Of a DNA stretch of 64,000 bases, positions 48,386-58,145 are shown piece after piece. The stretch comes from Holophagales bacterium (lineage in GTDB: Bacteria; Acidobacteriota; Thermoanaerobaculia; UBA5066): the NCBI GenBank assembly GCA_016714815.1, contig JADKBZ010000004.1, positions 248,001 through 312,000 on the forward strand, read 5' to 3'. Position 1 is the first letter of the stretch. The number at the start of each line of letters is the position of its first letter. The translations under genes were made by a program, and so were the position numbers. The notes beneath the pieces were generated by a model. That model ran no database searches and was not told where the DNA came from. It saw nothing but the letters and a program-made list of their open reading frames with translations.

Positions 48386-49087
48386 CTACATCAGCCCTTC
48401 GCGACGGAAGGAGAAGAAACGCCCGCGCCCGACGACGACGTGGTCGCGAACGGGAACGCCGACGACGTCCCCGGCCGCCACGAAGCGGGTCGTCGTGGCG
48501 CGATCCTCGGGAGAAGGGGCCGGGTCGCCGGAGGGGTGGTTGTGGTAGAGGATGAGCGCGGCGGCCCCTTCGAGGACGGCGATCCTGAGGAGCGGCCCCG
48601 GCTGGACCGCGGCCGAGCTGACCCCTCCGCGGAAGACGATCTCGTCGTGGAGGAGCCGGTTCTTCGAATCGAGCAGGAGCGCCCCCATCACCTCGCGCAG
48701 CTCGGTGGCGAGCGCCGTGGCGAGGTAGGCCCCCGCGGCCTCCGGGGCGTCGATGAGCGGCCGCTCTTCGACCTCCGCCCGGGCGAGCCGGCGGGCCAGC
48801 TCGGCGGCGGCGGCGATACGGCAGGCCTTCGCCGTCCCGATGCCGAGCGCGAGCTCGCGGACGCGCCCCCGCTCGCTCCTGGCAAGGAGCCCCCGGAGCC
48901 CGTTTCCGCGGAGGATCTCCCGGGCCGTCTCGAGAACGCCCGTCCCCGCCCGTCCGGTGCCGAGGAGGATCGCCACGAGCTCTTCGTCCGTGAGGGCGTC
49001 GGCGCCGCGCGCCACGAGCTTCTCCCGGGGCCGGTCCGCGGGCGGCAGCTCGCCGAGACGGCCGGCTTTCGGCCCGGACGCGGTCAA
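48386..49087 (-). CDS. radC: RadC-like JAB domain protein
   Basis: A 233-residue protein. An N-terminal helix-hairpin-helix part (LTDEELVAILLGTGRAGTGVLE, then ALGIGTAKACRIAAAAEL) precedes the JAB/MPN domain with the metalloprotease-like motif LYHNHPSGDPAPSPED. Despite the name, a direct role in DNA repair is not established for the family. TTG 49087 overlaps the stop of the upstream secreted-protein gene (TTGA); the frame is open further upstream, but only as a shadow of that gene. Confidence 0.9.
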   Translation of the reverse strand: MTASGPKAGRLGELPPADRPREKLVARGADALTDEELVAILLGTGRAGTGVLETAREILRGNGLRGLLARSERGRVRELALGIGTAKACRIAAAAELARRLARAEVEERPLIDAPEAAGAYLATALATELREVMGALLLDSKNRLLHDEIVFRGGVSSAAVQPGPLLRIAVLEGAAALILYHNHPSGDPAPSPEDRATTTRFVAAGDVVGVPVRDHVVVGRGRFFSFRREGLM

Positions 49088-49956
49088 CGAAGCCGCTCTC
49101 GCGGCTCGACGAGCCGCTCGATCCCGACGACGCGCGTCTCCTCGGCGAGGGCCAGGCGGGCCGAATCCTCCCGTGTGGACGGCCGGGAGGCCAGCTCCGA
49201 GACGACCCTCGTCGTCTCGGTATGGGTTCTGAGGGGCGCCCGGCCATCCGACGGAGGCGCCGCCACCCCGGGGTAGTCCACCCCGAGCTCGGCTTCCGTC
49301 GCCGCGACGACGCGCACGGGAAGACCCTCGAGGCGCGAGAGCTCGGGGCCGAGCGCTTCGAGAACCCGCGAAGGCACGTCGAGGAGGCGCCCCAGGTCGT
49401 CGAGCGGGGAACGGCTCCCTTCCGGCGGGTCGCCGAGGGCGTCGACGGTGACGCTCAACCGGCTGCGAACACGCCCCACACGCCCCGGCATCGACGCCAC
49501 CAGCGTCCAGGACGCCGAAACGCGGAGCCGGGTCGTGGGCCGCCCCTCGAAGGACGGCCCTTTCGTCAGCTCGGCCGGAGGAACTGCGAGGTCGTCGAGC
49601 GCGCTCTGGAACGGCCCGGAGTCCCCCTCCGCGGGAGGAACGTAAAGGCCGCGAAACTCCTCGAGCGTCGTCCGCGCCGCCACGGAGGCTTTCCGGTCGA
49701 CGAGCCAGCCGACCCTCTCCCCGAGGAGAACGCTGCTCGCCTTCGTCCTCGGGAAGGTCCCCGTCTCGAGATCCCATCGGGCTGTGCCGTCGAGGACCGT
49801 CACGGCTCCGCGCACGGCGCTCGCCTGTTCGCCCGCCGGAGAAACGACCTTCCTCGACTCCGCCAGAACGTACCGTACCGTCGGCCGCGGGGGTGTGGGA
49901 GGCGCCTCGGAGGCGCCAGGGGCCGCCAGAAGAGCGAGAACCGCGAAAATCCGCAC
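49084..49956 (-). CDS. secreted hypothetical protein
   Basis: A 290-residue protein with a short signal peptide (IFAVLALLAAPGASEA). The mature part looks like an all-beta lipoprotein-carrier-like fold (repeated strands such as TVRYVLAESRKVVS, GTARWDLETGTFP, GRPTTRLRVSASWTLV). I recognise no family. GTG 49956 is the start; an ATG seven bases upstream is out of frame. It probably forms a transcription unit with radC, and is divergent from the histidine kinase 52 bases away. Confidence 0.65.
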   Translation of the reverse strand: MRIFAVLALLAAPGASEAPPTPPRPTVRYVLAESRKVVSPAGEQASAVRGAVTVLDGTARWDLETGTFPRTKASSVLLGERVGWLVDRKASVAARTTLEEFRGLYVPPAEGDSGPFQSALDDLAVPPAELTKGPSFEGRPTTRLRVSASWTLVASMPGRVGRVRSRLSVTVDALGDPPEGSRSPLDDLGRLLDVPSRVLEALGPELSRLEGLPVRVVAATEAELGVDYPGVAAPPSDGRAPLRTHTETTRVVSELASRPSTREDSARLALAEETRVVGIERLVEPRERLR

Positions 49957-50008
49957 GCTTCATTTTCGCATGTAGACCGCGGGGTCCGCGCGGGACGACA
50001 ATGAGCGG

Positions 50009-52042
50009 ATGTCGACCGGCTCCGAGCCGATCCCCTCGTCAGAGCTTTCGCCCGCGGCACGCTTCAACGTGCGGCTCGTGGGCGACGCCGATGCGGTGGC
50101 CTGGGTCGCCGCGAATCTCCGTGGCCCGGGCCTCGGAATCGAGGCGAGCACCCTCGAGGAAGGGGCCTCGGCCGGCGCGCCGTCGGGCCCGATCGTCTGG
50201 GTGGCTCGTCCCGGCGAGCCCGAGCCGGGAAAGACGCTCGTCGACGACGCCGCCGTCTGGAGCTTCCCCTGCCTCGTCGTCGTCCCGCCCGGTGGCTCCG
50301 CGCCGGACATCCTCGCCGGGCACCCGTCCGTCGAGTCGTTCGAGGTCGTCCGCGAGCCGGACGACGCTCCGATCCTCAGGATGCGCCTCGAGCGCCTTCT
50401 CCTCCTCCACCGGCGCCGGACCCAGACCGAGGCCGTCCTGCACGACCTCCCCGTCATCGTCTACTCGCGCACGCTGGACGGAGTCCTGACGAGCGTGAAC
50501 GCGGAAAGCGAGAGCTTCTTCGGGAAGGAGCGGGCCGACCTCGTCGGCAGGTCGCTCCTGGACGTTCTTCCCGAGGGGGCGCTCACGGAGTCCGACATCG
50601 AGGAGATGAACGAAGGCCTCCTGGCCCGCGGAAGGCACAGGATGAGGCTCGCCGGAACGGTCCAGGAGACCGGCCGGCATTTCGCCCTCGACACCCGCGC
50701 CCTCCTCCTCAGGGACGGTCACGGGACGCCCTGGGGCGCCCAGGTCGTCATCGCGGACCTCACCGACGAAGAAGAGGCGAACGACCGGCTCCGCGTGCAG
50801 GCGGGGCGAAGCGAGATCCTCGCGGCGATCGCCACGGCGACGCGCGACATCACCGACCTCGACCGAATCCTGCAGACCGTCACGTCGATCGTCGGGGAGC
50901 GCTCCGGAGCCCATACCGTCGACGTCTTCCTGCCCGACGGAAGCCTGGACCGCCTGGTCCTCCGTCATTCGTGGCGCTCGTCGGAGTCGATCCCGGACCT
51001 CGGGGGAGAGGTGTGGCTCGTCGGAGGGACCGAGGCGTTCCGCCTCCTCGTCGAGTCGCGCGAGGCCTACCCGATTCCCGACGCCCGGCAGGAGGGAGTC
51101 GATCCGGGGTCGGCCGCCGCGCTGAGGCGTCTCGGCGCCGGCAGCGCGATCATCCTCCCCGTCCTCGTCGACGGCGCGTTCGTCGCCGGGCTCGGCCTCA
51201 CGTACCCCCTGCCGCGGACGTTCTCCCCCGATTTCATGGGGTTCCTGGCGCTCGTCGCCGACCAGCTCGCACTCGCCATCCGCGCCGCCCGCCTCTACGA
51301 GAGCCTGGCCGAGAAGCTGAAGGCCCTCGCCGAGGAACAGCGCCTGCGCGAGCTGGCCGACGACGACCGGCAGCGCCTCCTGAGCATGCTCGTCCACGAC
51401 CTGAAGAACCCCCTCGCCGCCGTTCTGGCGTCCCTCGAGCTGAGCCTCGACCGGATCTCGGGGGACCCCCGGCTCGAGCGCCTCCTGCGCACCTCGATGG
51501 CTTCGGCGCGGGGGCTGGCCGGAATGATCGACGACGCCCTCCTCGTCTACCGGACCGGCGAATCGCCCGCCGACCTGCGGCTCGAGGACGTCCGCTGGGT
51601 CCTGGCCCAGCCGTTCGAGGAGGCCCGCTGGATGGCCGAGGTCCGGCAGATCCGGCTCGAGATCGAGATGGACGAGACGCTCCCGCCGGTCTCGCTCGAC
51701 GGAAACCGCTACCGCCGCGCGGCGTCGAACGTCCTCTCGAACGCGCTGAAATTCAGCCGGCGCGGCGGAGACGTGCAGGTGCGCCTCGGAATGGAAGCGG
51801 CAGACGGCAGGCGCTGGCTCGTCCTGCGCGTGACCGATTCCGGTCCGGGCATCCCCGAGTCGGTGAGGGACCGGCTCGGGGGGCCTTATCAGCGCTTCAC
51901 CGGTTCCGAGCGGATCCCGGGGACCGGGCTCGGCCTCACCGTCGTCGGAGCCGTCGCCCTGGCCCACGGCGGCTGCATCCAGGTCGAGCCCCGCCCGTCG
52001 CCCACGTGCGGCTCCGTCTTTTCGCTCTGGATCCCCACGTGA
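50009..52042 (+). CDS. PAS-GAF sensor histidine kinase
   Basis: A 677-residue soluble kinase. The first ~130 residues resemble a degenerate receiver domain without a clear phospho-acceptor Asp. A PAS domain (~135-255), a GAF domain (~265-430), HisKA with the phospho-acceptor His near 463 (LVHDLKNPLAAV), and HATPase_c (N-box SNVLSNALKFS, DSGPGIPES, GTGLGLTVVG) follow. There is no membrane segment, so it senses cytoplasmic signals. No response regulator is adjacent, making it an orphan. Confidence 0.92.
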   Translation: MSTGSEPIPSSELSPAARFNVRLVGDADAVAWVAANLRGPGLGIEASTLEEGASAGAPSGPIVWVARPGEPEPGKTLVDDAAVWSFPCLVVVPPGGSAPDILAGHPSVESFEVVREPDDAPILRMRLERLLLLHRRRTQTEAVLHDLPVIVYSRTLDGVLTSVNAESESFFGKERADLVGRSLLDVLPEGALTESDIEEMNEGLLARGRHRMRLAGTVQETGRHFALDTRALLLRDGHGTPWGAQVVIADLTDEEEANDRLRVQAGRSEILAAIATATRDITDLDRILQTVTSIVGERSGAHTVDVFLPDGSLDRLVLRHSWRSSESIPDLGGEVWLVGGTEAFRLLVESREAYPIPDARQEGVDPGSAAALRRLGAGSAIILPVLVDGAFVAGLGLTYPLPRTFSPDFMGFLALVADQLALAIRAARLYESLAEKLKALAEEQRLRELADDDRQRLLSMLVHDLKNPLAAVLASLELSLDRISGDPRLERLLRTSMASARGLAGMIDDALLVYRTGESPADLRLEDVRWVLAQPFEEARWMAEVRQIRLEIEMDETLPPVSLDGNRYRRAASNVLSNALKFSRRGGDVQVRLGMEAADGRRWLVLRVTDSGPGIPESVRDRLGGPYQRFTGSERIPGTGLGLTVVGAVALAHGGCIQVEPRPSPTCGSVFSLWIPT

Positions 52043-52151
52043 CCCTTCTCCACGCCGTCACCTCGGAGATCGTCACCTTCTTACGGGCGCACGGACTCTC
52101 GAAGGCCGGGCCGGCCGGCCTCTGGTTCGCCCGCCGGCCCTGACCGGGCTC

Positions 52152-53189
52152 CTACTCCGGAATCTTCACGACGACCTTCCCGAAGCCCGCGCCCGATTCC
52201 ACGCGTTCGTACGCGGCGCGGACGGCGTCGAGGGAGAAGACCTCGTCGACGACCGGAAGCACCTGCCGCCGTTCGATCGCTTTCAGGAGAGCGCCGAACT
52301 CCGAGTCGGTCCCCATCGTCGACCCGAGGATCGAGAGCTGCTTCCAGAAGATCGTCCGGATCTCCTCCTCGGGGTTCGGACCGCTCGTCGCCCCGCAGGT
52401 GACGATGCGTCCCTTCTTCGCCGCCGCCGCGAGCGAGGCGCGCCAGGTCGCCGCTCCGACCGAGTCGACCACGACGTCGACGCCCCTCTTGCCCGTCAGC
52501 TCGCGGACCTTCCGGCCGACGTCGACCTTCCGGTAGTCGAGCCCCACGTCGGCGCCCATCTTCAGGGCCCGCTCGAGCTTCTCCTCGCTCCCCGACGTGA
52601 CGATCACGAGGGAGGCGCCCGCGAGCCGCGCGATCTGGAGGGCGTAGGCCGACACGCCGCCGCCGACGCCGTGGATGAGGACGCTTTCCCCCGGGCGGAG
52701 CGCCGCACGGGTCACGAGCATCCGCCACGCCGTCATCGCCGCGAGAGGAAAGGCCGCCGCTTCCTCGTCCGTCAGGCTCGCCGGAGCCTTCCAGACGTTT
52801 GCGGCCGGGACGGCGATCCGCTCGGCGAGCGTTCCGGCCCGGTGCTCGCCGAGGATCTCGTATTCGACGCAAAGGCTGCGTTCGCCGTCCCGGCAGAACT
52901 CGCAGGTGCCGCACGAGAGGCCCGGCTGCAGGACGACCCGCTCGCCGACGGCCAGTCCCGTCACCCCGGCGCCGAGCGCCTCGACGCGACCGCAGCCGTC
53001 GGCCCCGGGAACGTGCGGGAACTCGACGGGGACGCCCGGGATCCCGCTGCGGACGAAGAGGTCGAGGCGGTTGAGGGCCGCCGCCCGGATCCGCACGAGA
53101 ACCTCGCCCGGACCGGGAACGGGATCGGGGAGGCTCCCGACCGAGAGAACTTCGTTTCCTCCGTGGCGCGTCAGAAGTGCCGCTTTCAT
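52152..53189 (-). CDS. zinc-binding MDR dehydrogenase/quinone oxidoreductase-like
   Basis: A 345-residue medium-chain dehydrogenase/reductase. The structural zinc lobe is intact (CGTCEFCRDGERSLC), and the Rossmann motif HGVGGGVSAYALQ is present. The usual catalytic-zinc Cys is Asn in AALNRLDLF, and GHE is replaced by GADGCG, so this is probably a reductase or quinone-oxidoreductase relative rather than a zinc alcohol dehydrogenase. NAD(P)H is the expected cofactor; the substrate is unknown. ATG 53189 has GGGGGAGAA immediately upstream. Confidence 0.85.
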   Translation of the reverse strand: MKAALLTRHGGNEVLSVGSLPDPVPGPGEVLVRIRAAALNRLDLFVRSGIPGVPVEFPHVPGADGCGRVEALGAGVTGLAVGERVVLQPGLSCGTCEFCRDGERSLCVEYEILGEHRAGTLAERIAVPAANVWKAPASLTDEEAAAFPLAAMTAWRMLVTRAALRPGESVLIHGVGGGVSAYALQIARLAGASLVIVTSGSEEKLERALKMGADVGLDYRKVDVGRKVRELTGKRGVDVVVDSVGAATWRASLAAAAKKGRIVTCGATSGPNPEEEIRTIFWKQLSILGSTMGTDSEFGALLKAIERRQVLPVVDEVFSLDAVRAAYERVESGAGFGKVVVKIPE

Positions 53190-53222
53190 TTCTCCCCCTT
53201 CCCGTGGAAACTTCCGCCTCCG

Positions 53223-53732
53223 ATGGCGAAACACCCGAAGCTGCCGACCCTCTCCGCCTCCCTGCTCGACCCCGCCACGGTCTGCCCGCCCTGCGGAAAG
53301 TGCTGCAAGTATGTCGCGGTCGGGATCGACGGCCCCGTGAGCGTCAGCGGCGTCTCCACGGCGCTCTGGCTCGTTTACCACAGGAATGTGTCGGTCTACC
53401 AATCGCACGAGGGCGACTGGTTCGTCCTCTTCCCGGCCGACTGCGACAACCTTTTGCCGAACGGGCTCTGCGGCGTCTACGAGAACCGCCCGTTCCTCTG
53501 CCGGGAGTACGACATCGACGGCTGCGAGGGGACGAGCGACGAGGCCCCCGAGAAGCTCCGGTTCGACGACGGCGCTTCGCTCGGCAAATGGCTCCGGAAG
53601 ATGCGGCCGGCCCTTTACGCCCGCTGCCTCGAAGCCGGAATCCTCCCGGAGGAGCTTCGGGAGCCGTCGTCCGGCACGAAACGGCGCGGGCGTTCGGGCG
53701 GCGGTCCCTCCGAGCCTAAGCCTCGAGACTGA
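53223..53732 (+). CDS. YkgJ family cysteine-cluster protein
   Basis: A 169-residue protein with the YkgJ-type Cys cluster CPPCGKCC near residue 21, further Cys in LLPNGLCGVYENRPFLCREYDIDGC, and a Lys/Arg-rich tail. The family is predicted to bind zinc or iron-sulphur; its function is unknown. It starts at ATG 53223, divergent from the oxidoreductase by 33 bases. Its 3' end overlaps the convergent kinase gene by 17 bases. Confidence 0.82.
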   Translation: MAKHPKLPTLSASLLDPATVCPPCGKCCKYVAVGIDGPVSVSGVSTALWLVYHRNVSVYQSHEGDWFVLFPADCDNLLPNGLCGVYENRPFLCREYDIDGCEGTSDEAPEKLRFDDGASLGKWLRKMRPALYARCLEAGILPEELREPSSGTKRRGRSGGGPSEPKPRD

Positions 53733-56514
53733 GGAGGGCCCCGAGCAGCTCGCCCCCGTCCTGGTAGCGGTCGGGGCGGTGCCGGTCGATCGAGCGGAGG
53801 AGAACCGCGACCTCGTCCTCGTTGAGCCAGGGCGCGAACGGCCGCGGGTCGTCGGGGTCGCGCTCGAGGCGCGCCACGAGGACGTCGTCCCCGATGTAGG
53901 GCCAGCGCCCCGCCGCGAGCGTGTAGAACGTCGCACCCAGGGAGTAGACGTCGGAGGCGGCCGACGCGGTCTCTCCTCGAAGGACTTCCGGCGGGAAGAA
54001 CGCGGGCGTGCCGATCAGCTTCGAGGTGGAGCCCGAATCGGCTTCCGGGCGGGCCAGGCCGAAGTCGAGGATCCGGAGGACGCCGTGCTCGTCGAGGACG
54101 AGGTTGGCGGGCTTGAGATCGCGGTGGAGGATCCCCTTGGCGTGGGCGGCGGCGATGCCGCGGGCCGCCTGCACGAACCAGTCGCGCCAGTTCCTCTTCA
54201 GCCGCTCGGGATCGTTCTTCAGCAGGGACTGCAGGTTCGGCCCCCCGAGGAACTCCATCGCGAGATAGGCGCTCCCGAACCCTTCGCCGAAGTCGTAGAG
54301 ACCGACGATGTTCGGGTGCGTGAGGGCGGCGATCGCGCGCCCCTCGCGGATGAAGTAGCGCATCGCCGTCTCGTCGCCCCAGAGCTGGGCCGGGAGGATC
54401 TTGAGGGCGACGTGGCGTTCCAGCTTGTGGTCGAGGGCCTTGTAGACGACCCCCATCCCGCCGCGGCCGACCTCCACGAGGATCTCGTAGCGCGACTCGG
54501 GCGCCGCCGACACGGGCATTCCCCCGGAAGCCGACATCGCCTGGAAGGTCCCGGAGTGGCCCCGGCCCGGGGACTGGCTCGTCCCGACCGCCGAGCTCGG
54601 GATGGTCAGGTGACGGCTCGACGGCGCGACGGACGCCGGCTCCTCGACGGCTGCGGGGAAGTCCGCTTCGGTCAGCTTTTCTCCGAGAACCACCGAGCGG
54701 GTCCGGGCGTTGCGGAAGCTCGGATCGAAAGCCGCGACGGCGGCCATTCGCTGCTGCGCCTCGGCGAGGTCGCCCGCCGCCTCGAGGGCGCGGGAGAACG
54801 TCTCGTGAGCCTCGATCGTCGACGAATCGACCGGCCGGTGGCCGAGGAGCTCGCGCAGGACGTGGACCGCGTCCCTCGGCTCGTCGTGGAGGAGGTGCGC
54901 TTCCGCGAGCTCGAGGAAGACCTCGGAAACACCCGGCTCGGCCCGACGAACGGTGGTCAGGAGGTCCCAGGCCCGATCGCGGTGACCGCCGCGGAGCGCG
55001 TTTCGCGCCGCATCCAGACCCCGGCCGACCCGCAGGAAGAGCGTCGCCGCCTCGTCGAAACGGCCTCTCTCCTGGAGGACGAGCGCCGCCTCGCCGAACT
55101 TCCCGGCGGCGCGGAAGAGGGCGATCGCCCGCTCCCAGTCGTTCAGGTCGCGATAGATGCCGGCCGCGATCTCGGCCTTTCCGAGCGCTTCGTAGGCCGC
55201 GGCGGCGTCCGCCAGCTGGCCGGCCTTCAGGAAGAGCGCGGCGGCCCGGTCGATCTTGCCCGCCTCCCGAAAGGCCCGGGCCGCCTCGGCCAGCTGCCCG
55301 GTTCTCTCGTAGAGCTGACCTGCCTTCTCCCACTTCTCCGCCTTCGCCCAGGCGTCGGCGGCGCCGGCCAGGTCGGCCTTTCCCTCGAGGTCCCGGGCGA
55401 GCAGCTCGGCCCCGGCCTTTTCCTGCCCGGCCTTCGAGAAGGCCACGGCGGCGCCTGGCAGATCGCCGCCTCTCTCCAGCTCCCTGGCCGCCTCCAGCGG
55501 CCGCCCGGCCGCGAGGTAGAGCGACCCGGCGAGAAGAGGCTCCCCGCCGAGACGGAAGGCCTCGGCCGCGTCGAGCGTCCGGCCCACCGCCTGGGCCGTC
55601 TCCCCCGCCCTCTTCCAGAGCGCGTTCTTTCCCCCGCCGAAGGTCGTCCCCTCGGCGATCTTCCTGGAGGCGTCGGCGAGGGCTTCGGCGTCCCCTGAGG
55701 CCTCGGCGACCTCGGCGAGCCGGTCCCAGCGGGCCGACTGCCGCGCCTCCGCGAGCGCGACGCTCCTTGCGGCAACCGCCTTCCCGCCCTCTCCGGCCGC
55801 CTCCCAGGCCTTCGACGCCTCCCACGCGAAAGCGTCCCCCGCCTGGGTCCAGAGCTCGGCCGCGAGACGCGCCCTCCCCTGGCGCATCTCGAGCGCGGCG
55901 ACGCGGGCAGGGAGGTTTCCTTTGCGGAAAGCCCGCTTGGCCTCTTCGGAGTCGCCCGCCTTCAGGTAGAGCTCGCCCGCACGGACGAAGTCGCGTGCGC
56001 GGTAGGCCTCGCGCGCCGACCTTAGGTCCGGATTCGTGGGGCGGGAGGCCCTCAAGGTGAGCAGAAGAAGACCGAGCGCGACGAGGTCGACGACGAGCCG
56101 GGCGAGGCTGTAGCGGGAGAGGAGCACGTAGACCGGCGCCTGGGAAAGGTAGCGCGCGACCTCCCCGACGGGCGGCACGACGCGGGCCGTCAGGGCCAGG
56201 AGCTGGTCGAGGTGGACGCCGAGGACGACGGTCCCCGAGACGAGGAGGCCGACGATGGACGACCGGAGGAAGTCGACCATCCGGACCCCCTGCTCCCGCA
56301 GGAAGCTCCTGAAGACGCGCAGGACGAGGAGGAGGATGAGAACCGTCGCGCCCTGGGGGACGTAGTAGAAGCTGTTCTCCACCCAGTCGCGCGCGATCGG
56401 CTGAACGTCCACGTTCGCTCTGGCCCAATCGACGAAGCGGAGCATCCCCAGCTGGGCGAAAACGGCCACTGCAACCGGGATCAGGTCGTCCTGCCAGCTC
56501 TTTTTTCGGCTCAC
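53716..56514 (-). CDS. membrane-anchored TPR protein with C-terminal Ser/Thr kinase domain
   Basis: A 932-residue protein. About four N-terminal membrane segments (residues 10-165) come first. A long array of TPR-like repeats follows (~170-610), many built on AGD/AGK...AA...F patterns such as AARAFREAGKIDRAAALFLKAG. A Ser/Pro-rich linker leads to a complete PknB-like kinase at the C terminus (~672-932): VGRGGMGVVYKA, VALKILP, HRDLKPAN, DFGLARP, GTPAFFPPEV. Most bacterial kinases of this type have the catalytic domain first, so the order is reversed. It starts at ATG 56514; the gene is divergent from the barrel gene. Confidence 0.88.
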   Translation of the reverse strand: MSRKKSWQDDLIPVAVAVFAQLGMLRFVDWARANVDVQPIARDWVENSFYYVPQGATVLILLLVLRVFRSFLREQGVRMVDFLRSSIVGLLVSGTVVLGVHLDQLLALTARVVPPVGEVARYLSQAPVYVLLSRYSLARLVVDLVALGLLLLTLRASRPTNPDLRSAREAYRARDFVRAGELYLKAGDSEEAKRAFRKGNLPARVAALEMRQGRARLAAELWTQAGDAFAWEASKAWEAAGEGGKAVAARSVALAEARQSARWDRLAEVAEASGDAEALADASRKIAEGTTFGGGKNALWKRAGETAQAVGRTLDAAEAFRLGGEPLLAGSLYLAAGRPLEAARELERGGDLPGAAVAFSKAGQEKAGAELLARDLEGKADLAGAADAWAKAEKWEKAGQLYERTGQLAEAARAFREAGKIDRAAALFLKAGQLADAAAAYEALGKAEIAAGIYRDLNDWERAIALFRAAGKFGEAALVLQERGRFDEAATLFLRVGRGLDAARNALRGGHRDRAWDLLTTVRRAEPGVSEVFLELAEAHLLHDEPRDAVHVLRELLGHRPVDSSTIEAHETFSRALEAAGDLAEAQQRMAAVAAFDPSFRNARTRSVVLGEKLTEADFPAAVEEPASVAPSSRHLTIPSSAVGTSQSPGRGHSGTFQAMSASGGMPVSAAPESRYEILVEVGRGGMGVVYKALDHKLERHVALKILPAQLWGDETAMRYFIREGRAIAALTHPNIVGLYDFGEGFGSAYLAMEFLGGPNLQSLLKNDPERLKRNWRDWFVQAARGIAAAHAKGILHRDLKPANLVLDEHGVLRILDFGLARPEADSGSTSKLIGTPAFFPPEVLRGETASAASDVYSLGATFYTLAAGRWPYIGDDVLVARLERDPDDPRPFAPWLNEDEVAVLLRSIDRHRPDRYQDGGELLGALLSLEA

Positions 56515-56573
56515 GGCGTCCGATTATCGACGATCGGACGCGCATCGCGGCATCCCGCTAACATCCACCCCGC

Positions 56574-57164
56574 TTGAGGCCGATTCCGTCGCCCCGGGTT
56601 CTCGCCTGCCTGGCCGCTCTCGCGTTCTCGGGAGGTGCGGCGGCGCAGTCGTATTCCGATCCCGGGATCGGTCTCGGCGCCGACGCCGGGCTCGCCGAAG
56701 GGCGCTCGGCCGACGGGCCTTCGCTGACGGCCGGGCTGCACCTTCGCTATCGCCTCACCGGCTCCATCGGCTTCGAGGGGAGAGTCGGTTACCGGCGCGA
56801 GACCGTGGACGACGGCTCGGGCCCGCTCCTGGCGGTCGTCGACGTCCCGGTGACCGGCACCGGCCAGCTCTTCTTTTTCCCGCGGGCGCGGGTGCAGCCG
56901 TTTCTCCTCCTGGGGGCGGGCCTGCACGTCGTGACGGCGACCCCTGAGGGGCGCAACGCGGACGTCGGAGGAGGGACCGAGGCGCTTTTCGCGATGCACG
57001 CCGGGGCCGGCGTCGACGTGAGGCCCTCGCGGACCACGGCCGTGCACCTCGACGCGCGCTGGGTCTTCATCGATCCCACCTCGATCACGGAGCTGGAACG
57101 GGCGGGCTACCTCGTCCGGCCCGGCTACCTCGCGATCACTCTCGGCGTGACCTTCTTCCGCTGA
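56574..57164 (+). CDS. outer-membrane beta-barrel protein
   Basis: A 196-residue protein with a signal peptide (RVLACLAALAFSGGAAAQ) and alternating hydrophobic strands throughout (GIGLGADAGLAEG, LTAGLHLRYRLTG, PFLLLGAGLHVVTA, AMHAGAGVDVRPS). It ends in a terminal Phe-Phe-Arg strand (LAITLGVTFFR), as in OmpA/OmpW-like eight-strand barrels. It has a TTG start at 56574 without a clear ribosome site. It converges with the dehydratase gene across three bases. Confidence 0.7.
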   Translation: MRPIPSPRVLACLAALAFSGGAAAQSYSDPGIGLGADAGLAEGRSADGPSLTAGLHLRYRLTGSIGFEGRVGYRRETVDDGSGPLLAVVDVPVTGTGQLFFFPRARVQPFLLLGAGLHVVTATPEGRNADVGGGTEALFAMHAGAGVDVRPSRTTAVHLDARWVFIDPTSITELERAGYLVRPGYLAITLGVTFFR

Positions 57165-57167
57165 GGC

Positions 57168-58145
57168 TCAGGCGGGAAGCCCCGCCACGAGCTCGGCGAA
57201 CCGGGCCGGGTCGACGTTCCCCCCCGAAAGCACGACACCGACCCTGCGTCCGGCCACGAGCGGGATTCGTCCGGCCAGGAGCGCCGCGGCGGCCGCCGCG
57301 CCTCCCGGCTCGACGACGAGCTTCATCCGGGAGAAGAGGAACGCCATCGCCTGCCGCAGCTCGAGGTCGCTCACCGCCACGACGCCCTCCACGAGCGCCT
57401 GCAGGATGGGAAAGTTCCGCTCGCCGACGCGCGTCGTCTGGAGGGAGTCGGCGATCGTCTCCGGCACGGAGATCGCCACCCGCCTTCCCTCCGACAGAGA
57501 CCGGGCCACGTCGTCCCCCGCTTCGGGCTCGACCCCGAAGACCCGGATGCCGGGCCTCTGGCCCGTCGCCGCGACGGCCGTCCCCGCCAGGAGCCCGGCG
57601 CCGCCACAGGGGGTCACGACGGCATCGAGGTCCGGCACCTCCTCGAGCAGCTCGAGCGCTGCCGTCCCCTGCCCGGCGATGACGGCCTCGTCGTCGAACG
57701 GTGGCACCAGGATCAGGCCCCGCTCCTCGACGAGGCGTCGGGCGATCGCCTCGCGGTCCTCGCGCCTGCGGTCGTAGAGGACCACCGCGGCGCCGTAGCC
57801 GCGGGTTGCCGCGAGCTTCAAGGCCGGGGCGTCGTCGGGCATGACGATCGTCGCCGGGACGCCGAGGTCCCGAGCCGCCAGCGCCACCGCCTGCGCGTGG
57901 TTCCCGGAGGAGAACGCGACGACGCCGCGGGCGCGTTCGGCCCCGGAGAGGAGGGTGAGCCGGGAGAAGGCCCCTCGTGCCTTGAACGCGCCAACCCGCT
58001 GGAACGTCTCGGCCTTGAAGAAGAGCTTCGCTCCCGCGAGGGCGTCGGCGGTCGTCGACGTCAGGACCGGCGTCCTGTGGACGTGGCCGGCGATTCTCGC
58101 CGCGGCGGCCAGGACGTCCTCGAAGGTCACAGGCAGAGTGCTCAC
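57168..58145 (-). CDS. threonine/serine dehydratase-like PLP enzyme
   Basis: A 325-residue fold-type II PLP enzyme. The Schiff-base Lys lies in VGAFKARGAF (about residue 54), the phosphate/substrate loop is FSSGNHAQAVA, and the Gly-rich loop is TPCGGAGLL. It lacks the C-terminal ACT regulatory domain of biosynthetic IlvA, so it resembles catabolic threonine dehydratase or serine racemase. The reaction would be L-threonine or L-serine to 2-oxoacid and ammonia, or serine racemisation. GTG 58145 overlaps the acyltransferase stop (GTGA). Confidence 0.85.
   Translation of the reverse strand: MSTLPVTFEDVLAAAARIAGHVHRTPVLTSTTADALAGAKLFFKAETFQRVGAFKARGAFSRLTLLSGAERARGVVAFSSGNHAQAVALAARDLGVPATIVMPDDAPALKLAATRGYGAAVVLYDRRREDREAIARRLVEERGLILVPPFDDEAVIAGQGTAALELLEEVPDLDAVVTPCGGAGLLAGTAVAATGQRPGIRVFGVEPEAGDDVARSLSEGRRVAISVPETIADSLQTTRVGERNFPILQALVEGVVAVSDLELRQAMAFLFSRMKLVVEPGGAAAAAALLAGRIPLVAGRRVGVVLSGGNVDPARFAELVAGLPA

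Noticed and set aside
52039..52143. 34-codon frame overlapping the histidine kinase stop
   Set aside because: The GTGA overlap looks like coupling, but the product shows no domain and lies beside the minus-strand oxidoreductase 3' end; insufficient support.
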